From contig JAJXUI010000001.1 in NCBI GenBank assembly GCA_021782995.1, positions 1 through 64,000 of the forward strand: DNA of 64,000 nucleotides. The letters run 5' to 3'. Every line of letters starts with the position of its first letter. The first letter of the stretch is position 1. The DNA comes from Pseudomonadota bacterium. Lineage in GTDB: Bacteria; Pseudomonadota; Gammaproteobacteria; Burkholderiales; Gallionellaceae. This document shows positions 16,289 through 27,963 of the stretch, piece after piece. Position numbers and translations under genes: made by a program. Under the pieces are notes generated by a model. It worked only from the letters and a program-made list of their open reading frames with translations. It was not told the origin of the DNA and searched no databases.

Positions 16289-16374
16289 GCGGAGTTGGCG
16301 GAATTGGTAGACGCGCAGCCTTGAGGTGGCTGTGTCCTTGTGACGTGAGGGTTCGAGTCCCTTGCCCCGCACCA
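16289..16374 (+). tRNA. tRNA-Leu (anticodon GAG)
   Basis: This 86-base type II tRNA has the leucine D-arm (GGCGGAATTGGTAGACGC), anticodon stem CAGCC/GGCTG around TTGAGGT (anticodon GAG), a long variable arm, the T-loop GTTCGAGTC and an encoded CCA. The acceptor stem contains an A5-C68 mismatch and a T7-G66 wobble. It lies between secG and nuoA and is probably processed from the same transcript. Confidence 0.97.
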
Positions 16375-16457
16375 AATATCAAATCAAGGTTTCTAGGCTT
16401 TGGTTGAGTAATAAAACTAGATACCTCTGCAAACTTGGCAGAGTTGGGGGAGTACAA

Positions 16458-16814
16458 ATGCTTGAAAACTATTTCCCGGTCCTTCTTTTCATATTGGTTG
16501 GACTGGCTATTGGCGTGGCACCCATGTTGCTGGGCAGGATCCTTGCTCCGCATCGGCCGGATGATGCCAAGCTGTCTCCATATGAGTGTGGCTTCGAGGC
16601 TTTTGAAGATGCGCGCATGAAATTTGATGTGCGCTATTACCTTGTTGCCATCCTGTTCATTCTGTTTGACCTGGAAATTGCCTTTTTGTTCCCTTGGGCC
16701 ATCGTGCTCAAGGAAATTGGTATTGCAGGTTTTGTTGCAATGATGGTGTTTCTGGCAATTCTGGTGGCCGGATTTGTATATGAGTGGATGAAAGGCGCAT
16801 TGGAATGGGAATAG
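16458..16814 (+). CDS. nuoA: NADH-quinone oxidoreductase subunit A
   Basis: This 118-residue membrane subunit has three spans and the conserved loop [22 protein letters not shown], where the Cys lies in the quinone-channel loop of complex I. The start MLENYFPV has GGGGGAG seven bases upstream; an open frame reaching into the tRNA is not used. It is the first gene of the nuoA-N operon, and its 3' end overlaps nuoB by 10 bases. Confidence 0.96.
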   Translation: MLENYFPVLLFILVGLAIGVAPMLLGRILAPHRPDDAKLSPYECGFEAFEDARMKFDVRYYLVAILFILFDLEIAFLFPWAIVLKEIGIAGFVAMMVFLAILVAGFVYEWMKGALEWE

Positions 16815-17284
16815 AAGGCGTTCTCGAAAAGGGATTTGTCACCACATCCCTGGATACCGTAATCAACTATACCCGTACGGGTTCGTTATGGCCGATGACG
16901 TTCGGTCTGGCCTGTTGTGCGGTTGAAATGATGCATGCCGCTGCGGCGCGTTACGATATTGCACGTTTTGGCGCAGAAGTTTTTCGCCCAAGTCCGCGGC
17001 AGTCGGACCTGATGATTGTGGCTGGCACATTGTGCAACAAGATGGCGCCGGCATTACGCAAGGTGTATGACCAGATGCCTGAGCCGCGATATGTGATATC
17101 GATGGGATCCTGTGCAAATGGCGGAGGCTATTACCATTACTCCTATTCTGTAGTGCGTGGATGCGACCGCATCGTGCCGGTCGATGTATATGTCCCGGGA
17201 TGTCCACCTACTGCAGAAGCGCTGATCTACGGCCTGATGCAGCTGCAGAAAAAAATCAAACGAACCAATACCATCGCCCGTTAG
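16805..17284 (+). CDS. nuoB: NADH-quinone oxidoreductase subunit B
   Basis: This 159-residue peripheral-arm subunit binds the terminal 4Fe-4S cluster N2. Cysteines lie in [20 protein letters not shown] and [11 protein letters not shown]. It passes electrons to quinone at the junction with NuoD. The start [10 protein letters not shown] is used rather than a frame seven codons earlier, giving the usual length and the short overlap with nuoA. Confidence 0.96.
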   Translation: MGIEGVLEKGFVTTSLDTVINYTRTGSLWPMTFGLACCAVEMMHAAAARYDIARFGAEVFRPSPRQSDLMIVAGTLCNKMAPALRKVYDQMPEPRYVISMGSCANGGGYYHYSYSVVRGCDRIVPVDVYVPGCPPTAEALIYGLMQLQKKIKRTNTIAR

Positions 17285-17292
17285 GATTGAAT

Positions 17293-17934
17293 ATGGCAGC
17301 AGATTTGAATCTCTTGGCAACAAGACTGCAGGAAGCTTTCGGCCCGCAACTGGCCAGCTTGGACATTCAGCTTGGTGAGCTTACGATTGTGGTCAAGGCT
17401 GCAGACATGACCGCAATACTGAACCGCCTGCGTGATGACAGTCATTTCAGGTTTGAGCAATTGACGGATCTGTGTGGCATGGACTATTCCACCTATGGCA
17501 GCGATCTCAGTGAAGGCGGCGCCTACTATGGCAATGACGAAGCGCAGGGTGTACATGCGCGTCGTTTTGCAACGGTATACCACCTGCTGTCCATCTCCAA
17601 TAACGCTAGATTGCGTGTGCGAGTCTATGCGGAGGATGATGCAATGCCGGTGATGGCTTCGGTGGTGGATATCTGGCCTGCAGCCAACTGGTATGAACGC
17701 GAGGCTTTTGACCTGTACGGCATCATATATACCGGACATCCCGATCTGCGCAGATTGCTGACGGATTATGGATTCATCGGCAATCCTTTCCGCAAGGATT
17801 TCCCGTTGTCCGGCAATGTTGAGATGCGTTACGACGCGGAACAGAAGCGTGTCGTTTATCAGCCCGTAACAGTCGAGCCCAGAGAGGTGACCCCGCGCAT
17901 CGTGCGTGAAGATGGATATGGGGGCGCGAGGTAA
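17293..17934 (+). CDS. nuoC: NADH-quinone oxidoreductase subunit C
   Basis: This 213-residue protein has the 30-kDa-subunit signature [39 protein letters not shown]. It is a separate gene from nuoD, unlike the fused NuoCD of enteric bacteria. The start [12 protein letters not shown] at 17293 gives the normal length; the upstream open frame overlaps nuoB and is ignored. Confidence 0.95.
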   Translation: MAADLNLLATRLQEAFGPQLASLDIQLGELTIVVKAADMTAILNRLRDDSHFRFEQLTDLCGMDYSTYGSDLSEGGAYYGNDEAQGVHARRFATVYHLLSISNNARLRVRVYAEDDAMPVMASVVDIWPAANWYEREAFDLYGIIYTGHPDLRRLLTDYGFIGNPFRKDFPLSGNVEMRYDAEQKRVVYQPVTVEPREVTPRIVREDGYGGAR

Positions 17935-17936
17935 TC

Positions 17937-19190
17937 ATGGCAGAAATAAAGAACTACACAATGAACTTTGGACCGCAGCATCCTGCGGCACACGGCGTAT
18001 TGCGCCTTGTGCTGGAGCTGGATGGTGAGGTGATCGAGCGCGCTGATCCACATATCGGTTTGCTGCATCGCGCAACAGAAAAGCTCGCTGAACATAAGAC
18101 ATTCCTGCAGTCCGTTCCATACATGGATCGCCTGGATTACGTGTCCATGATGTGTAACGAGCATGCTTATGTCATGGCGATCGAAAAATTGCTGGGTATA
18201 GAAGCGCCGGTCAGGGCCAAATATATTCGCGTGATGTTTGATGAAATTACGAGATTATTGAACCACCTGATGTGGCTGGGAGCGCATGCGCTGGATCTGG
18301 GGGCGCAGACTGTCTTCTTCTATACCTTCCGAGATCGGGAAGCATTGATGGATGTCTATGAGGCAGTGTCAGGTGCGCGTATGCATGCCGCTTATTACCG
18401 TCCGGGTGGTGTGTATCGTGACTTGCCGGACAGCATGCCACAATACCAGGCCTCAAAGATACATAATGCACGTGCCATCAAGGCAATGAATGCGAACCGT
18501 GCGGGTAGCCTGCTGGACTACCTTGAAGATTTTACAAGCTCATTCCCTAAGCATGTTGATGAATATGAAACACTGCTGACTGATAACCGTATCTGGAAGC
18601 AACGTACTGTAGGTATCGGTATCGTGACGCCAGAGCGCGCGAAGGCATTGGGCATGACGGGTCCAATGCTGCGCGGTTCTGGAATCGAATGGGATTTGCG
18701 CAAGCATCAGCCATATGCAGTTTACGACCAGCTGGATTTCGATATTCCTGTCGGTGTGGAGGGTGACTGCTATGACCGCTATTTGGTGCGCGTTGAGGAA
18801 ATGCGCCAGTCCAACCATATTATCCGGCAATGCATTTCTTGGCTGCGGGCCAATCCAGGCCCGGTGATTTCCGACAACCACAAGGTTGCACCGCCTTCCC
18901 GTGAAGGCATGAAGGAAAACATGGAAGAGCTGATCCATCATTTCAAGCTCTTTACTGAAGGCATGCATGTACCACCGGGCGAGGCCTATGCCGCTGTTGA
19001 GCATCCCAAGGGGGAGTTCGGCATCTATCTGGTTTCGGATGGTGCCAACAAGCCCTATCGCATGAAGATCCGCGCACCGGGCTTTGCCCATCTCGCCACG
19101 ATGAATGAAATGACGCAAGGCCACATGCTGGCCGATGTTGTGGCGATCATTGGTACGCAGGACATCGTTTTTGGAGAGATAGACCGCTAA
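17937..19190 (+). CDS. nuoD: NADH-quinone oxidoreductase subunit D
   Basis: This 417-residue 49-kDa subunit has [16 protein letters not shown] (the quinone-site His region) and [20 protein letters not shown]-equivalent positions replaced by the usual ECDY-type layout (VEGDCYDRY), and a closing [18 protein letters not shown]. It forms the quinone pocket with NuoB. Two bases separate it from nuoC, and its final base is shared with the nuoE start. Confidence 0.96.
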   Translation: MAEIKNYTMNFGPQHPAAHGVLRLVLELDGEVIERADPHIGLLHRATEKLAEHKTFLQSVPYMDRLDYVSMMCNEHAYVMAIEKLLGIEAPVRAKYIRVMFDEITRLLNHLMWLGAHALDLGAQTVFFYTFRDREALMDVYEAVSGARMHAAYYRPGGVYRDLPDSMPQYQASKIHNARAIKAMNANRAGSLLDYLEDFTSSFPKHVDEYETLLTDNRIWKQRTVGIGIVTPERAKALGMTGPMLRGSGIEWDLRKHQPYAVYDQLDFDIPVGVEGDCYDRYLVRVEEMRQSNHIIRQCISWLRANPGPVISDNHKVAPPSREGMKENMEELIHHFKLFTEGMHVPPGEAYAAVEHPKGEFGIYLVSDGANKPYRMKIRAPGFAHLATMNEMTQGHMLADVVAIIGTQDIVFGEIDR

Positions 19191-19669
19191 TGTTATCCGA
19201 TCAGATCAAAACCAGGATAGACCGCGAGCTGGCCAAATATCCCGCAGACCAGAAGCAGTCCGCCGTAATGGCAGCCTTGCGCTTTGTGCAGGATGAAAAG
19301 GGCTGGATCAGCAATGATGATATGGAGGATGTGGCGGGCTATCTCGGCATGCCGCATATGGCCGTGTATGAAGTGGCCACTTTCTATCATATGTATAACC
19401 TCAAGCCGATGGGCAAGCATACGCTGACGGTTTGCACCAACATTTCCTGCATGCTTTGCGGTTCCTCTGAGGTGGTGGATTACCTTGGAAAAAAACTGGG
19501 CATAGGCCTGGGCGAGGTGACTGCAGATGGCAAATTCGGCTTGCGTGAAGGCGAATGCTTTGGTGCTTGTGTAGATGCGCCGATGTTTACCATCAACAAC
19601 AAGCGGTTGTGCGGCAAGCTCACAAACGCGAAGATCGATGAAATTCTTGCGGAGCTGGACAAGCAATGA
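19190..19669 (+). CDS. nuoE: NADH-quinone oxidoreductase subunit E
   Basis: This 159-residue 24-kDa subunit binds the 2Fe-2S cluster N1a. Cysteines lie in [10 protein letters not shown] and [11 protein letters not shown]. The helical N-terminus ([25 protein letters not shown]) is typical. It sits in the NADH-oxidising module with NuoF and NuoG. Its 3' end overlaps nuoF by four bases (ATGA). Confidence 0.96.
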   Translation: MLSDQIKTRIDRELAKYPADQKQSAVMAALRFVQDEKGWISNDDMEDVAGYLGMPHMAVYEVATFYHMYNLKPMGKHTLTVCTNISCMLCGSSEVVDYLGKKLGIGLGEVTADGKFGLREGECFGACVDAPMFTINNKRLCGKLTNAKIDEILAELDKQ

Positions 19670-20931
19670 ATGCCCCCATCCTTTTAAATACCTCCCATTT
19701 TGACCAACCCTGGACACTGGAAAACTACCTTAAAGTCGGTGGTTATCAGGCCCTGCGCAAGGTCATTGAAAACAAAATGACGGCAGATGAAATCATCGCC
19801 GAGGTCAAGGCTTCCGGACTGCGTGGTCGCGGTGGTGCGGGATTCCCCACCGGCCTGAAGTGGAGTTTCATGCCGAAAAACTATAACGGCGTCAAGTACC
19901 TGGTTTGTAACTCCGATGAAGGCGAGCCAGGCACCTGCAAGGATCGTGACATCCTGCGCTACAATCCGCACAGCCTGATTGAGGGTATGGCAATTGCCGC
20001 TTACACAATGCAGGTGCAAACCGGCTACAACTACGTGCATGGCGAAATCTACGAAGCCTATGAGCGCATGGAAGATGCCTGCGAAGAAGCACGCAAGGCC
20101 GGTTATCTGGGAAACAATATTATCGGTTCAGGCTTCAGCTTTGATCTGCATAACCATATGGGCTATGGAGCATATGTGTGCGGCGAGGAAACTGCCCTGC
20201 TGGAGTCCATCGAAGGCAAGAAAGGCCAGCCACGCTTCAAGCCGCCATTCCCGGCGAACTATGGCTTGTATGGCAAGCCCACTACGATCAATAACACGGA
20301 AACTTTTGCCAGCATTCCCTACATCATTCGTGAAGGTGGCAAGAAGTTTGCCGATATGGGTGTGCCCAACAGCGGTGGCGTGAAACTGTTCTCCATCTCC
20401 GGTCATGTGAATAATCCGGGCAACTTCGAGGTGCCACTGGGTACGCCATTCAAGAAACTGCTGGAAATGGCAGGTGGTGTGCGTAATGGCAACAAGCTGA
20501 AGGCGGTAATTCCAGGCGGATCCTCCATGCCGGTATTGCCAGGCGAAATCATGATGGATCTGAACATGGACTTTGATTCCATTCAGAAAGCAGGATCCTA
20601 TCTTGGTACCGGTGCGGTCATTGTGATGGATGAAACAACCTGCATGGTTAAGGCGCTGGAGCGCCTGTCCTATTTCTACTTTGAAGAATCCTGCGGGCAG
20701 TGCACACCATGCCGTGAAGGTACAGGCTGGCTGTACCGCATCGTGCATCGCATCGAAAAGGGCGAGGGACGTCCGGAGGACCTCGATCTGCTGGCGGATC
20801 TGTGTGAAAACATTGCCGGCCGTACGATTTGCGCGCTGGGCGATGCGGCTGCCTGGCCGGTGCAGGGATTCCTCAAGCATTTCCGCAGCGAATTCGAATA
20901 TCACATCGAGCACAAGCGTTGCTTGGTATAA
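19666..20931 (+). CDS. nuoF: NADH-quinone oxidoreductase subunit F (NADH/FMN site)
   Basis: This 421-residue subunit has the FMN- and NADH-binding glycine-rich segments [16 protein letters not shown] and [17 protein letters not shown], and [14 protein letters not shown] for cluster N3. It takes hydride from NADH in the cytoplasmic arm of complex I. It is 22 bases from nuoG. Confidence 0.97.
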   Translation: MNAPILLNTSHFDQPWTLENYLKVGGYQALRKVIENKMTADEIIAEVKASGLRGRGGAGFPTGLKWSFMPKNYNGVKYLVCNSDEGEPGTCKDRDILRYNPHSLIEGMAIAAYTMQVQTGYNYVHGEIYEAYERMEDACEEARKAGYLGNNIIGSGFSFDLHNHMGYGAYVCGEETALLESIEGKKGQPRFKPPFPANYGLYGKPTTINNTETFASIPYIIREGGKKFADMGVPNSGGVKLFSISGHVNNPGNFEVPLGTPFKKLLEMAGGVRNGNKLKAVIPGGSSMPVLPGEIMMDLNMDFDSIQKAGSYLGTGAVIVMDETTCMVKALERLSYFYFEESCGQCTPCREGTGWLYRIVHRIEKGEGRPEDLDLLADLCENIAGRTICALGDAAAWPVQGFLKHFRSEFEYHIEHKRCLV

Positions 20932-20952
20932 GACTAGACGGTTAGGTGAGCA

Positions 20953-23295
20953 ATGATCAACATTGAAATCGACGGCAAGCAATTACAGGTCGAAAACGGC
21001 CGCAGCGTAATCGAAGCCGCCCATCAGGCTGGAATCTACATTCCGCATTTCTGCTACCACAAGAAACTGTCCATCGCAGCTAACTGCCGTATGTGTCTGG
21101 TGCAAGTCGAAAAGGCGCCCAAGCCTTTGCCTGCATGCGCTACGCCAGTTGCCGAAGGAATGAAGGTATACACCGCATCCGAGCAGGCCGTGAAGGCACA
21201 GAAGGGCGTGATGGAATTCCTTCTGATTAACCATCCGCTGGATTGCCCGATTTGTGATCAGGGTGGTGAATGCGAACTGCAGGATCTTGCAGTAGGTTAT
21301 GGTGGCAGCGCATCGCGCTATCAGGAAGACAAGCGGGTGGTATTGCACAAGGACATCGGCCCGCTGGTTTCTGCAGAAGAAATGAGTCGCTGCATCAACT
21401 GCACCCGCTGCGTGCGATTTGGCGTTGAAGTCGCCGGTGAAATGGAGCTGGGTCAGGCTTTCCGTGGCGAGCATGCGGAAATCATGAGTTTTGTTGATGG
21501 CGCGGTGAATTCCGAACTATCCGGCAACATGATCGACCTGTGTCCGGTTGGCGCATTGACCAGCAAGCCTTTCCGCTATAAAGCCCGTACATGGGAGCTG
21601 TCACGTCGTCGCGCAGTAAGCCCGCACGATAGCTTGGGTTCCAATCTGGCTGCGCTGGTGATGAATAATCGCGTGATGCGTGTAGACCCGGTCGAAAACG
21701 AAGAATTGAACGAATGCTGGATATCGGATCGTGACCGTTTCAGCTACGAAGGTTTGAATAGTGAAGAACGTCTGACCAAGCCCATGCTCAAGCAGGGTGG
21801 GAAATGGCAGGAAGTGGACTGGCAGGTAGCGCTTGAATATGTTGCCAACGGATTGCGCCAGATTGGCAAGGAAGCTGGTGCTGCACAGATCGGCGCGCTG
21901 GTATCCCCCGGTTCAACACTGGAAGAAATGCATCTTGTGCAAAAACTGGTGCGTGGGCTTGGCAGTCATAATGTGGATTTCCGCTTGCGCCAAAGTGATT
22001 TCAGTGCGGATGGCAAAATGCAGGGTGCACCATGGCTGGGCATGAAGGTTGCAGAGGTCAGCAGCGCTGACCGTATGCTGCTGGTGGGCAGCTTCCTGCG
22101 CAAGGATCACCCCTTGTTTGCCTCCCGTATCCGCCAGGCGGTGAAACGAGGCGCACAGGTGAATTTGCTGCACAGCGCAGATGATGATCTGTTGATGAAG
22201 TTGGCCAACAAGGCAATTGTTCCTCCATCTGAGCTGGTGCCCATGTTGGCGCAAATCCTGCAGGCAGTGGCTACATCCAAAGGCACTCATTTACATTCAA
22301 GCGTGCAGTCGCTGGTGCAGGGCGTTGTGGTGTCGGCTACTGCAAAGACCATTGCCGAAAATCTTGCTGGCGGCGAGCGTGCAATCATTCTGCTCGGCAA
22401 TTTCGCCCAGCAACACCCGCAGGCGGCACAGTTGCAGCTACTCTCCCAGCATATCGCTGCATTGAGCAATGCACGATTCGGCTTTATCGGTGAAGGCGCC
22501 AACAGCGTGGGCGGATATATTGCAAATGCTGTTCCCGCTGAAGGCGGGATGAATGCTGCAGCGATGCTGGCATCTCCGCGCAAGGCATACCTGCTTATGA
22601 ATGTTGAGCCCGAGCTGGATGCACATAACGGACAGCTGGCTCTCGAAGCAATGAAGTCTGCCGAAATGGTGGTTGCAATGTCCTCCTATAAACACAAGGC
22701 AATGGACTATGCGGACGTGATGTTGCCGATCGCTCCATTTACTGAGACCTCTGGCAGTTTCATTAATGCAGAAGGTCGCCTGCAGGGTTTCAGGGGGGCA
22801 GTAAAACCGCTGGGTGAAACCAGGCCGGCATGGAAAGTACTGCGCGTGCTTGGCAACCTGCTGAATATCTCAGGCTTTGATTACGACACCAGCGAAGCGG
22901 TGCGCGATGAGGTGCTGGGTGGTCGTGATGTCAGTGCAAGCATGAACAACACCCTGCAGGGGCTGGTCGTGCAACCAGCACCGGTGTCTACTGGCATGCA
23001 GCGCGTAGCTGATGTACCGCTCTATGCGACAGACTCCATCGTCCGGCGTTCTGCTCCCTTGCAGGCTACCCGCGATGCACAGACTCCCGCTGTACAGATG
23101 CGCAGTGACGATCTGGCAAAGCTTGGGATCAAGGCTGGCGATACTGTGAAAGTGACTATGGGACAAAACACTGTGCAATTGACGGCATCTGTCAATGAAG
23201 GTTTGCCGGCGGGTGTGGTGCGAGTGGCTGCGGGTCGTGCGGAGACGGCGGGTCTGGGTGCGATGTTTGGCGCAATTAGCGTGGAGCGTGTGTAA
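20953..23295 (+). CDS. nuoG: NADH-quinone oxidoreductase subunit G
   Basis: This 780-residue 75-kDa subunit carries the N-terminal 2Fe-2S ([18 protein letters not shown]), the His-containing N5 ([18 protein letters not shown]) and the N4 region ([11 protein letters not shown] ... LCPVGAL), followed by a molybdopterin-oxidoreductase-like domain. The extra N7 cluster found in some bacteria is missing: no CxxCxxxC follows the [15 protein letters not shown] segment. Electron transfer through N1a-N5-N2 is expected to be normal. Confidence 0.95.
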   Translation: MINIEIDGKQLQVENGRSVIEAAHQAGIYIPHFCYHKKLSIAANCRMCLVQVEKAPKPLPACATPVAEGMKVYTASEQAVKAQKGVMEFLLINHPLDCPICDQGGECELQDLAVGYGGSASRYQEDKRVVLHKDIGPLVSAEEMSRCINCTRCVRFGVEVAGEMELGQAFRGEHAEIMSFVDGAVNSELSGNMIDLCPVGALTSKPFRYKARTWELSRRRAVSPHDSLGSNLAALVMNNRVMRVDPVENEELNECWISDRDRFSYEGLNSEERLTKPMLKQGGKWQEVDWQVALEYVANGLRQIGKEAGAAQIGALVSPGSTLEEMHLVQKLVRGLGSHNVDFRLRQSDFSADGKMQGAPWLGMKVAEVSSADRMLLVGSFLRKDHPLFASRIRQAVKRGAQVNLLHSADDDLLMKLANKAIVPPSELVPMLAQILQAVATSKGTHLHSSVQSLVQGVVVSATAKTIAENLAGGERAIILLGNFAQQHPQAAQLQLLSQHIAALSNARFGFIGEGANSVGGYIANAVPAEGGMNAAAMLASPRKAYLLMNVEPELDAHNGQLALEAMKSAEMVVAMSSYKHKAMDYADVMLPIAPFTETSGSFINAEGRLQGFRGAVKPLGETRPAWKVLRVLGNLLNISGFDYDTSEAVRDEVLGGRDVSASMNNTLQGLVVQPAPVSTGMQRVADVPLYATDSIVRRSAPLQATRDAQTPAVQMRSDDLAKLGIKAGDTVKVTMGQNTVQLTASVNEGLPAGVVRVAAGRAETAGLGAMFGAISVERV

Positions 23296-24407
23296 TGGAA
23301 GCGCAAGTACTGCAAATTCTGCAATTCATATTTGACCAGTTTGGCGCATGGAATGCCGTATGGGGAATCATACAGCCTGCATGGCCGGTCATCTGGACCC
23401 TGCTCAAGATTGTGGCAATCGTTGCGCCTATCATGATCGGTGTAGCCTATCTGACGCTAGCAGAGCGCAAAATCCTGGCCTGGATGCAGGTGCGTATCGG
23501 TCCCAACAGGGTAGGGTACTGGGGCGTTCTTCAGCCACTGGCAGACGGTGTCAAATTGCTGTTCAAGGAGCTGATCGTTCCAATCCGTGCAAACAAATAT
23601 CTGTTTGCATTTGCACCAGTGCTGGTACTTGCACCAGCACTGGCCGCCTGGGCGGTTGTGCCGTTTGAAAATGGCATGGTGCTTGCAAACGTCAATGCGG
23701 GCCTGCTGTTCATCCTGGCGATGACTTCGCTGGGTGTGTATGGTGTGATCATCGCCGGCTGGGCATCCAACTCCAAATATGCCTTCCTGGGTGCCTTGCG
23801 TTCCGCGGCACAGATGGTTTCATACGAACTGCCGATGGGCTTTGCCCTTGTATGTGTGCTGATGGCTGCGCAAAGCATGAACCTGACGGATATCGTGAAC
23901 GGCCAGCAGGGTAATGCCGGTTTCCTGAACTGGTATCTGATCCCGCTGTTCCCGATGTTTGTCATCTATCTGATATCGGGCGTGGCGGAAACCAATCGAG
24001 CACCTTTCGATCTGGCAGAAGGCGAATCAGAAATCGTGGCAGGTTTCCACGTTGAATATTCTGGCATGGGTTTCGCGCTGTTCTTCCTTGGTGAATATGC
24101 GAACATGATCCTGATTGCGGGACTGACTTCATTGTTCTTCCTGGGTGGCTGGCTGAATCCGTTCCATGGCTTAGGCATCATTGGTGCCTATACCGACATG
24201 ATTCCGGGCATGCTCTGGCTGTTGTCAAAGATGGTGTTCATCCTGTTCCTGTTCCTGTGGTTCCGCGCGACTTTCCCGCGTTACCGCTATGACCAGTTGA
24301 TGCGCCTGGGCTGGAAGATACTCATTCCGTTCACTTTGCTGTGGGTCATCGTTGTGGCTGCGTGGATGCAAACTCCATACTGGGTATGGTCGTCAGTACA
24401 AGGATAA
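23295..24407 (+). CDS. nuoH: NADH-quinone oxidoreductase subunit H
   Basis: This 370-residue membrane subunit has eight or so spans. Conserved loops are [36 protein letters not shown] and [26 protein letters not shown], which border the quinone chamber and carry the acidic residues linked to proton transfer. It shares its first base with the nuoG stop codon and is followed by nuoI after three bases. Confidence 0.96.
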   Translation: MEAQVLQILQFIFDQFGAWNAVWGIIQPAWPVIWTLLKIVAIVAPIMIGVAYLTLAERKILAWMQVRIGPNRVGYWGVLQPLADGVKLLFKELIVPIRANKYLFAFAPVLVLAPALAAWAVVPFENGMVLANVNAGLLFILAMTSLGVYGVIIAGWASNSKYAFLGALRSAAQMVSYELPMGFALVCVLMAAQSMNLTDIVNGQQGNAGFLNWYLIPLFPMFVIYLISGVAETNRAPFDLAEGESEIVAGFHVEYSGMGFALFFLGEYANMILIAGLTSLFFLGGWLNPFHGLGIIGAYTDMIPGMLWLLSKMVFILFLFLWFRATFPRYRYDQLMRLGWKILIPFTLLWVIVVAAWMQTPYWVWSSVQG

Positions 24408-24410
24408 ACC

Positions 24411-24899
24411 ATGAATTCTCTTACCAATTACATCAAATCATTCACTCTGTGGGAGCTGCTCAAGGGGATGGCGCTTACCGGGCGTTACATGTTCCGCCGC
24501 AGCATTACGGTGCATTTCCCTGAAGAAAAAACGCCGCAAAGCTATCGCTTCCGTGGCCTGCATGCCCAACGGCGCTATCCCAATGGTGAGGAACGGTGCA
24601 TAGGCTGCAAGCTTTGCGAAGCCGTGTGTCCGGCATTGGCAATCAAGATTGAAACAGAAGAGCGCGATGACGGAACCCGTCGTACAACCCGTTATGACAT
24701 CGACCTGGTGAAATGCATTTTCTGCGGATTCTGCGAAGAAGCCTGCCCGGTGGATGCAATTGTGGAAACACGCATCTATGAATATCACGGAGAGAGCAGG
24801 CATGAGCTGTATTACACAAAGGAAATGCTGCTGGCCGTGGGTGACAAATATGAAGCCCAGATTGCAAAAGATCGTGCTGCAGATGCGAAATTCCGCTGA
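24411..24899 (+). CDS. nuoI: NADH-quinone oxidoreductase subunit I
   Basis: This 162-residue ferredoxin-like subunit binds two 4Fe-4S clusters (N6a, N6b) via [13 protein letters not shown] and [19 protein letters not shown]. It lies between NuoG and NuoB in the electron chain. The N-terminal amphipathic segment ([17 protein letters not shown]) anchors it to the membrane arm. Confidence 0.97.
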   Translation: MNSLTNYIKSFTLWELLKGMALTGRYMFRRSITVHFPEEKTPQSYRFRGLHAQRRYPNGEERCIGCKLCEAVCPALAIKIETEERDDGTRRTTRYDIDLVKCIFCGFCEEACPVDAIVETRIYEYHGESRHELYYTKEMLLAVGDKYEAQIAKDRAADAKFR

Positions 24900-24930
24900 T
24901 CTGGCGGGACTCGAATAAGAACAGGATGAA

Positions 24931-25563
24931 ATGGTTATGAATCTGGAAACAATTTTATTTTATCTGCTGTCATTGATGACGCTGTTTTCTGCTGGGAAGG
25001 TGATTACTTCGCGCAATCCCGTGCACGCTGCACTTTATCTGGTGCTGGCGTTCTTCAGTACAGCAGGCATCTGGATGCTGCTGGAAGCCGAATTCCTCGC
25101 ACTGACACTGGTGCTGGTGTATGTTGGTGCGGTGATGGTGCTGTTCCTGTTTGTGGTAATGATGCTGGATATCAATTTCGAGCAGCTGCGCCAGGGATTC
25201 TGGCGCTGGTTTCCGTTCGCCGCGGTGCTGGGGGCAATTCTGGCAGTGGAAATGATCGAGGTACTGGGTAACGCACAGCTGCCTGCAGCAACTGCACAGG
25301 CAGCACCACATGCAGCCAATTACAGCAATACCAAGGAACTGGGACGGCTGATTTATACCGATTATGTCTATGTGTTCGAACTGGCTGCCGTCCTGTTGCT
25401 GGTGGCTATGGTGGCGGCAATTGCGCTGACATTGCGCCACCGTCAGGGCACCAAGAAACAGGACCAGTCGGAACAGGTCAGGGTAAGGCGCAATGATCGG
25501 GTGCGACTGGTAAAAATTGCAGCATCCGGCAAGGTAGCTGCTACTGAAATCAAACAGGGATAA
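24931..25563 (+). CDS. nuoJ: NADH-quinone oxidoreductase subunit J
   Basis: This 210-residue membrane subunit has five spans. The conserved helix [22 protein letters not shown] (about residues 53-75) holds the pi-bulge region. It has a charged cytoplasmic tail ([24 protein letters not shown]). Start at MVMNLETI; a second ATG two codons later is equally possible. Confidence 0.94.
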   Translation: MVMNLETILFYLLSLMTLFSAGKVITSRNPVHAALYLVLAFFSTAGIWMLLEAEFLALTLVLVYVGAVMVLFLFVVMMLDINFEQLRQGFWRWFPFAAVLGAILAVEMIEVLGNAQLPAATAQAAPHAANYSNTKELGRLIYTDYVYVFELAAVLLLVAMVAAIALTLRHRQGTKKQDQSEQVRVRRNDRVRLVKIAASGKVAATEIKQG

Positions 25564-25565
25564 CC

Positions 25566-25877
25566 ATGCTGAATCTGACGCTTTCGCATTACCTGATACT
25601 GAGTGGGCTGATGTTTTCCGTCAGCGTAGTTGGTATCTTTCTCAATCGCAAAAACCTGATTGTATTGTTAATGGCCATCGAACTGATGTTGCTGTCGGTA
25701 AACACCAACTTCATCGCTTTTTCACATTACCTGAATGATACGGCCGGCCAGATTTTCGTATTTTTCATTTTGACAGTGGCTGCGGCAGAAGCTGCCATCG
25801 GACTGGCAATCCTGATTGTCCTGTTCCGTAATCTGCGCACGATCGATATGGACGAACTGGATAGCTTGAAGGGTTAA
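25566..25877 (+). CDS. nuoK: NADH-quinone oxidoreductase subunit K
   Basis: This 103-residue, three-span subunit has the buried glutamates of the proton path in [14 protein letters not shown] and [19 protein letters not shown]. It is two bases from nuoJ and ten from nuoL. Confidence 0.96.
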   Translation: MLNLTLSHYLILSGLMFSVSVVGIFLNRKNLIVLLMAIELMLLSVNTNFIAFSHYLNDTAGQIFVFFILTVAAAEAAIGLAILIVLFRNLRTIDMDELDSLKG

Positions 25878-25887
25878 GGACAGAAGA

Positions 25888-27906
25888 ATGAACAATATGC
25901 AGAACCTTTACTTGCTCGTGCCGCTGGCTCCCCTGTTTGGCGCATTGATTGCCGGGCTGTTCGGAAAATACATAGGACGTACCTGGACGCATCGCATCAC
26001 CATCCTGATGGTGGCAGTCTCGTTTGCCGCCTCGATCTACATCTTCCAGGATGTCATGGCGGGTCACACCTTCAATGGAGCTGTATATCAGTGGATTTCA
26101 ACCGGCTATATCAGCATCGATGTGGGCTTCCTCATTGATCAGCTGACCGTGATGATGATGCTGGTGGTTACTTTTGTTTCCCTGATGGTGCATATCTATA
26201 CGATAGGCTATATGTCAGATGACAGCGGTTATCAGCGTTTCTTCAGCTATATCTCGCTGTTTACCTTCTCCATGCTGATGCTGGTGATGTCCAACAACTT
26301 CATGCAGCTGTTCTTCGGCTGGGAAGCGGTAGGTCTGGTTTCCTACTTGCTGATCGGTTTCTGGTATGACAGGCCAACCGCCATTTATGCGAACCTGAAA
26401 GCATTTCTGGTAAACCGCGTGGGTGACTTCGGTTTCCTGCTGGGCATCGGATTGATCCTGATGGTATTTGGGACGCTGGATTACAAGGCAGTCTTTGCTG
26501 CCGCAAGTGCGCATGTCGGCATGTTTGCGCCGATTCCGGGTATCTATGTGGATACCCTCACTGCAATTTGCATCCTGCTGTTCATCGGCGCGATGGGTAA
26601 GTCTGCACAGTTCCCGCTGCATGTCTGGCTGCCGGATTCGATGGAGGGCCCGACCCCGATTTCTGCGCTGATCCACGCTGCGACGATGGTTACTGCCGGT
26701 ATCTTCATGGTGACCCGTATGTCACCACTGTTTGAACTGTCTGATACCGCACTTTCATTCGTCATGGTCATCGGCGCGATTACCGCACTGTTCATGGGAT
26801 TCCTGGGCATCATACAGAACGACATCAAGCGCGTAGTCGCGTATTCCACGCTGTCGCAACTGGGTTACATGACGGTGGCCTTAGGCGCCTCTGCATATTC
26901 TGTAGCGGTATTCCACCTGATGACCCATGCGTTCTTCAAGGCGCTGCTGTTCCTTGCAGCAGGTTCGGTAATTATCGGCATGCATCATGACCAGGACATG
27001 CGTAACATGGGTGGCCTGCGCAAATACATGCCTATAACGTGGATAACCTCACTGATAGGTTCGCTGGCCTTGATCGGAACACCGTTCCTGTCTGGCTTCT
27101 ATTCCAAGGACAGCATCATCGAAGCCGTAGGCATGTCTCATCTGCCGGGTGCAACGTTTGCATATTACGCTGTGGTGGCGGGCGTATTCGTAACCGCTTT
27201 CTATTCATTCCGAATGTATTTCCTGGTGTTCCATGGTGAAGAGCGCTTCGGCAAGTCTCATGATGCGCATGGCCATCACGATGATCACCACGACGATCAT
27301 GGCCATCATCATGGTCTTGCGCCCGGTCAGAAGCCTCATGAGTCACCCTGGGTGGTCACATTGCCTCTGATCGCACTGGCTGTTCCGTCACTGGCAATCG
27401 GTTACTTTGCCATTCAACCCATGCTTTACGGTGGCTTCTTTGAAAATGTGGTGTTTGTAAATCATGAAGCGCATCCAGTCATGGAGGAGTTGAAGCACGA
27501 GTTTCCGGGTGCTGCTGCAATGGCAGTTCACGCCCTCAGCTCATTGCCATTCTGGCTGGCAGTGGCGGTTGTGGTGACGGCATGGTTCTTCTACATGAAG
27601 AAGCCTGCAATTCCTGCCTGGTTCAAGAAAACATTCTCCGTGCTGGATACCGTACTGGAAAACAAGTACTACTTTGACCGTTTCAATGACTGGTTCTTTG
27701 CCGGTGGTGCACGTGGCTTGAGCCGCATGCTGTGGAAATTCGGTGACGTGAAACTGATTGATGGCCTGATCGTCAATGGCAGCGCGAAACTGGTAGGAAA
27801 ATTCTCGGGTGCACTGCGGAAGGTGCAGACCGGCTATATTTACCACTATGCATTTGCGATGATTATCGGTGTATTTGTGCTGCTGGCCATGAGGAAGTGG
27901 CTGTAA
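25888..27906 (+). CDS. nuoL: NADH-quinone oxidoreductase subunit L (proton pump)
   Basis: This 672-residue antiporter-like subunit has about 14-16 spans, with the pump residues in LFFGWEAVGLVSYLLIGFW, MGKSAQFPLHVWLPDSMEGPTPISALIHAATMVTAG and the C-terminal lateral helix and closing span. A histidine-rich insertion (27259-27312) with ten His in 18 residues, mixed with Asp and Gly, lies in a loop at about residue 458-475. It could bind metal ions, and its significance for pumping is unknown. Confidence 0.96.
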   Translation: MNNMQNLYLLVPLAPLFGALIAGLFGKYIGRTWTHRITILMVAVSFAASIYIFQDVMAGHTFNGAVYQWISTGYISIDVGFLIDQLTVMMMLVVTFVSLMVHIYTIGYMSDDSGYQRFFSYISLFTFSMLMLVMSNNFMQLFFGWEAVGLVSYLLIGFWYDRPTAIYANLKAFLVNRVGDFGFLLGIGLILMVFGTLDYKAVFAAASAHVGMFAPIPGIYVDTLTAICILLFIGAMGKSAQFPLHVWLPDSMEGPTPISALIHAATMVTAGIFMVTRMSPLFELSDTALSFVMVIGAITALFMGFLGIIQNDIKRVVAYSTLSQLGYMTVALGASAYSVAVFHLMTHAFFKALLFLAAGSVIIGMHHDQDMRNMGGLRKYMPITWITSLIGSLALIGTPFLSGFYSKDSIIEAVGMSHLPGATFAYYAVVAGVFVTAFYSFRMYFLVFHGEERFGKSHDAHGHHDDHHDDHGHHHGLAPGQKPHESPWVVTLPLIALAVPSLAIGYFAIQPMLYGGFFENVVFVNHEAHPVMEELKHEFPGAAAMAVHALSSLPFWLAVAVVVTAWFFYMKKPAIPAWFKKTFSVLDTVLENKYYFDRFNDWFFAGGARGLSRMLWKFGDVKLIDGLIVNGSAKLVGKFSGALRKVQTGYIYHYAFAMIIGVFVLLAMRKWL

Positions 27907-27963
27907 CTAAGGAATGCCGGGTCGCTTTTCGATGAGCGAGCGTAAAACTGAAGGAATGAAATA

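Noticed and set aside
16425-16443. CTCTGC/GCAGAG hairpin just before nuoA
   Set aside because: Six pairs only, without a T run; not strong enough to call an attenuator.
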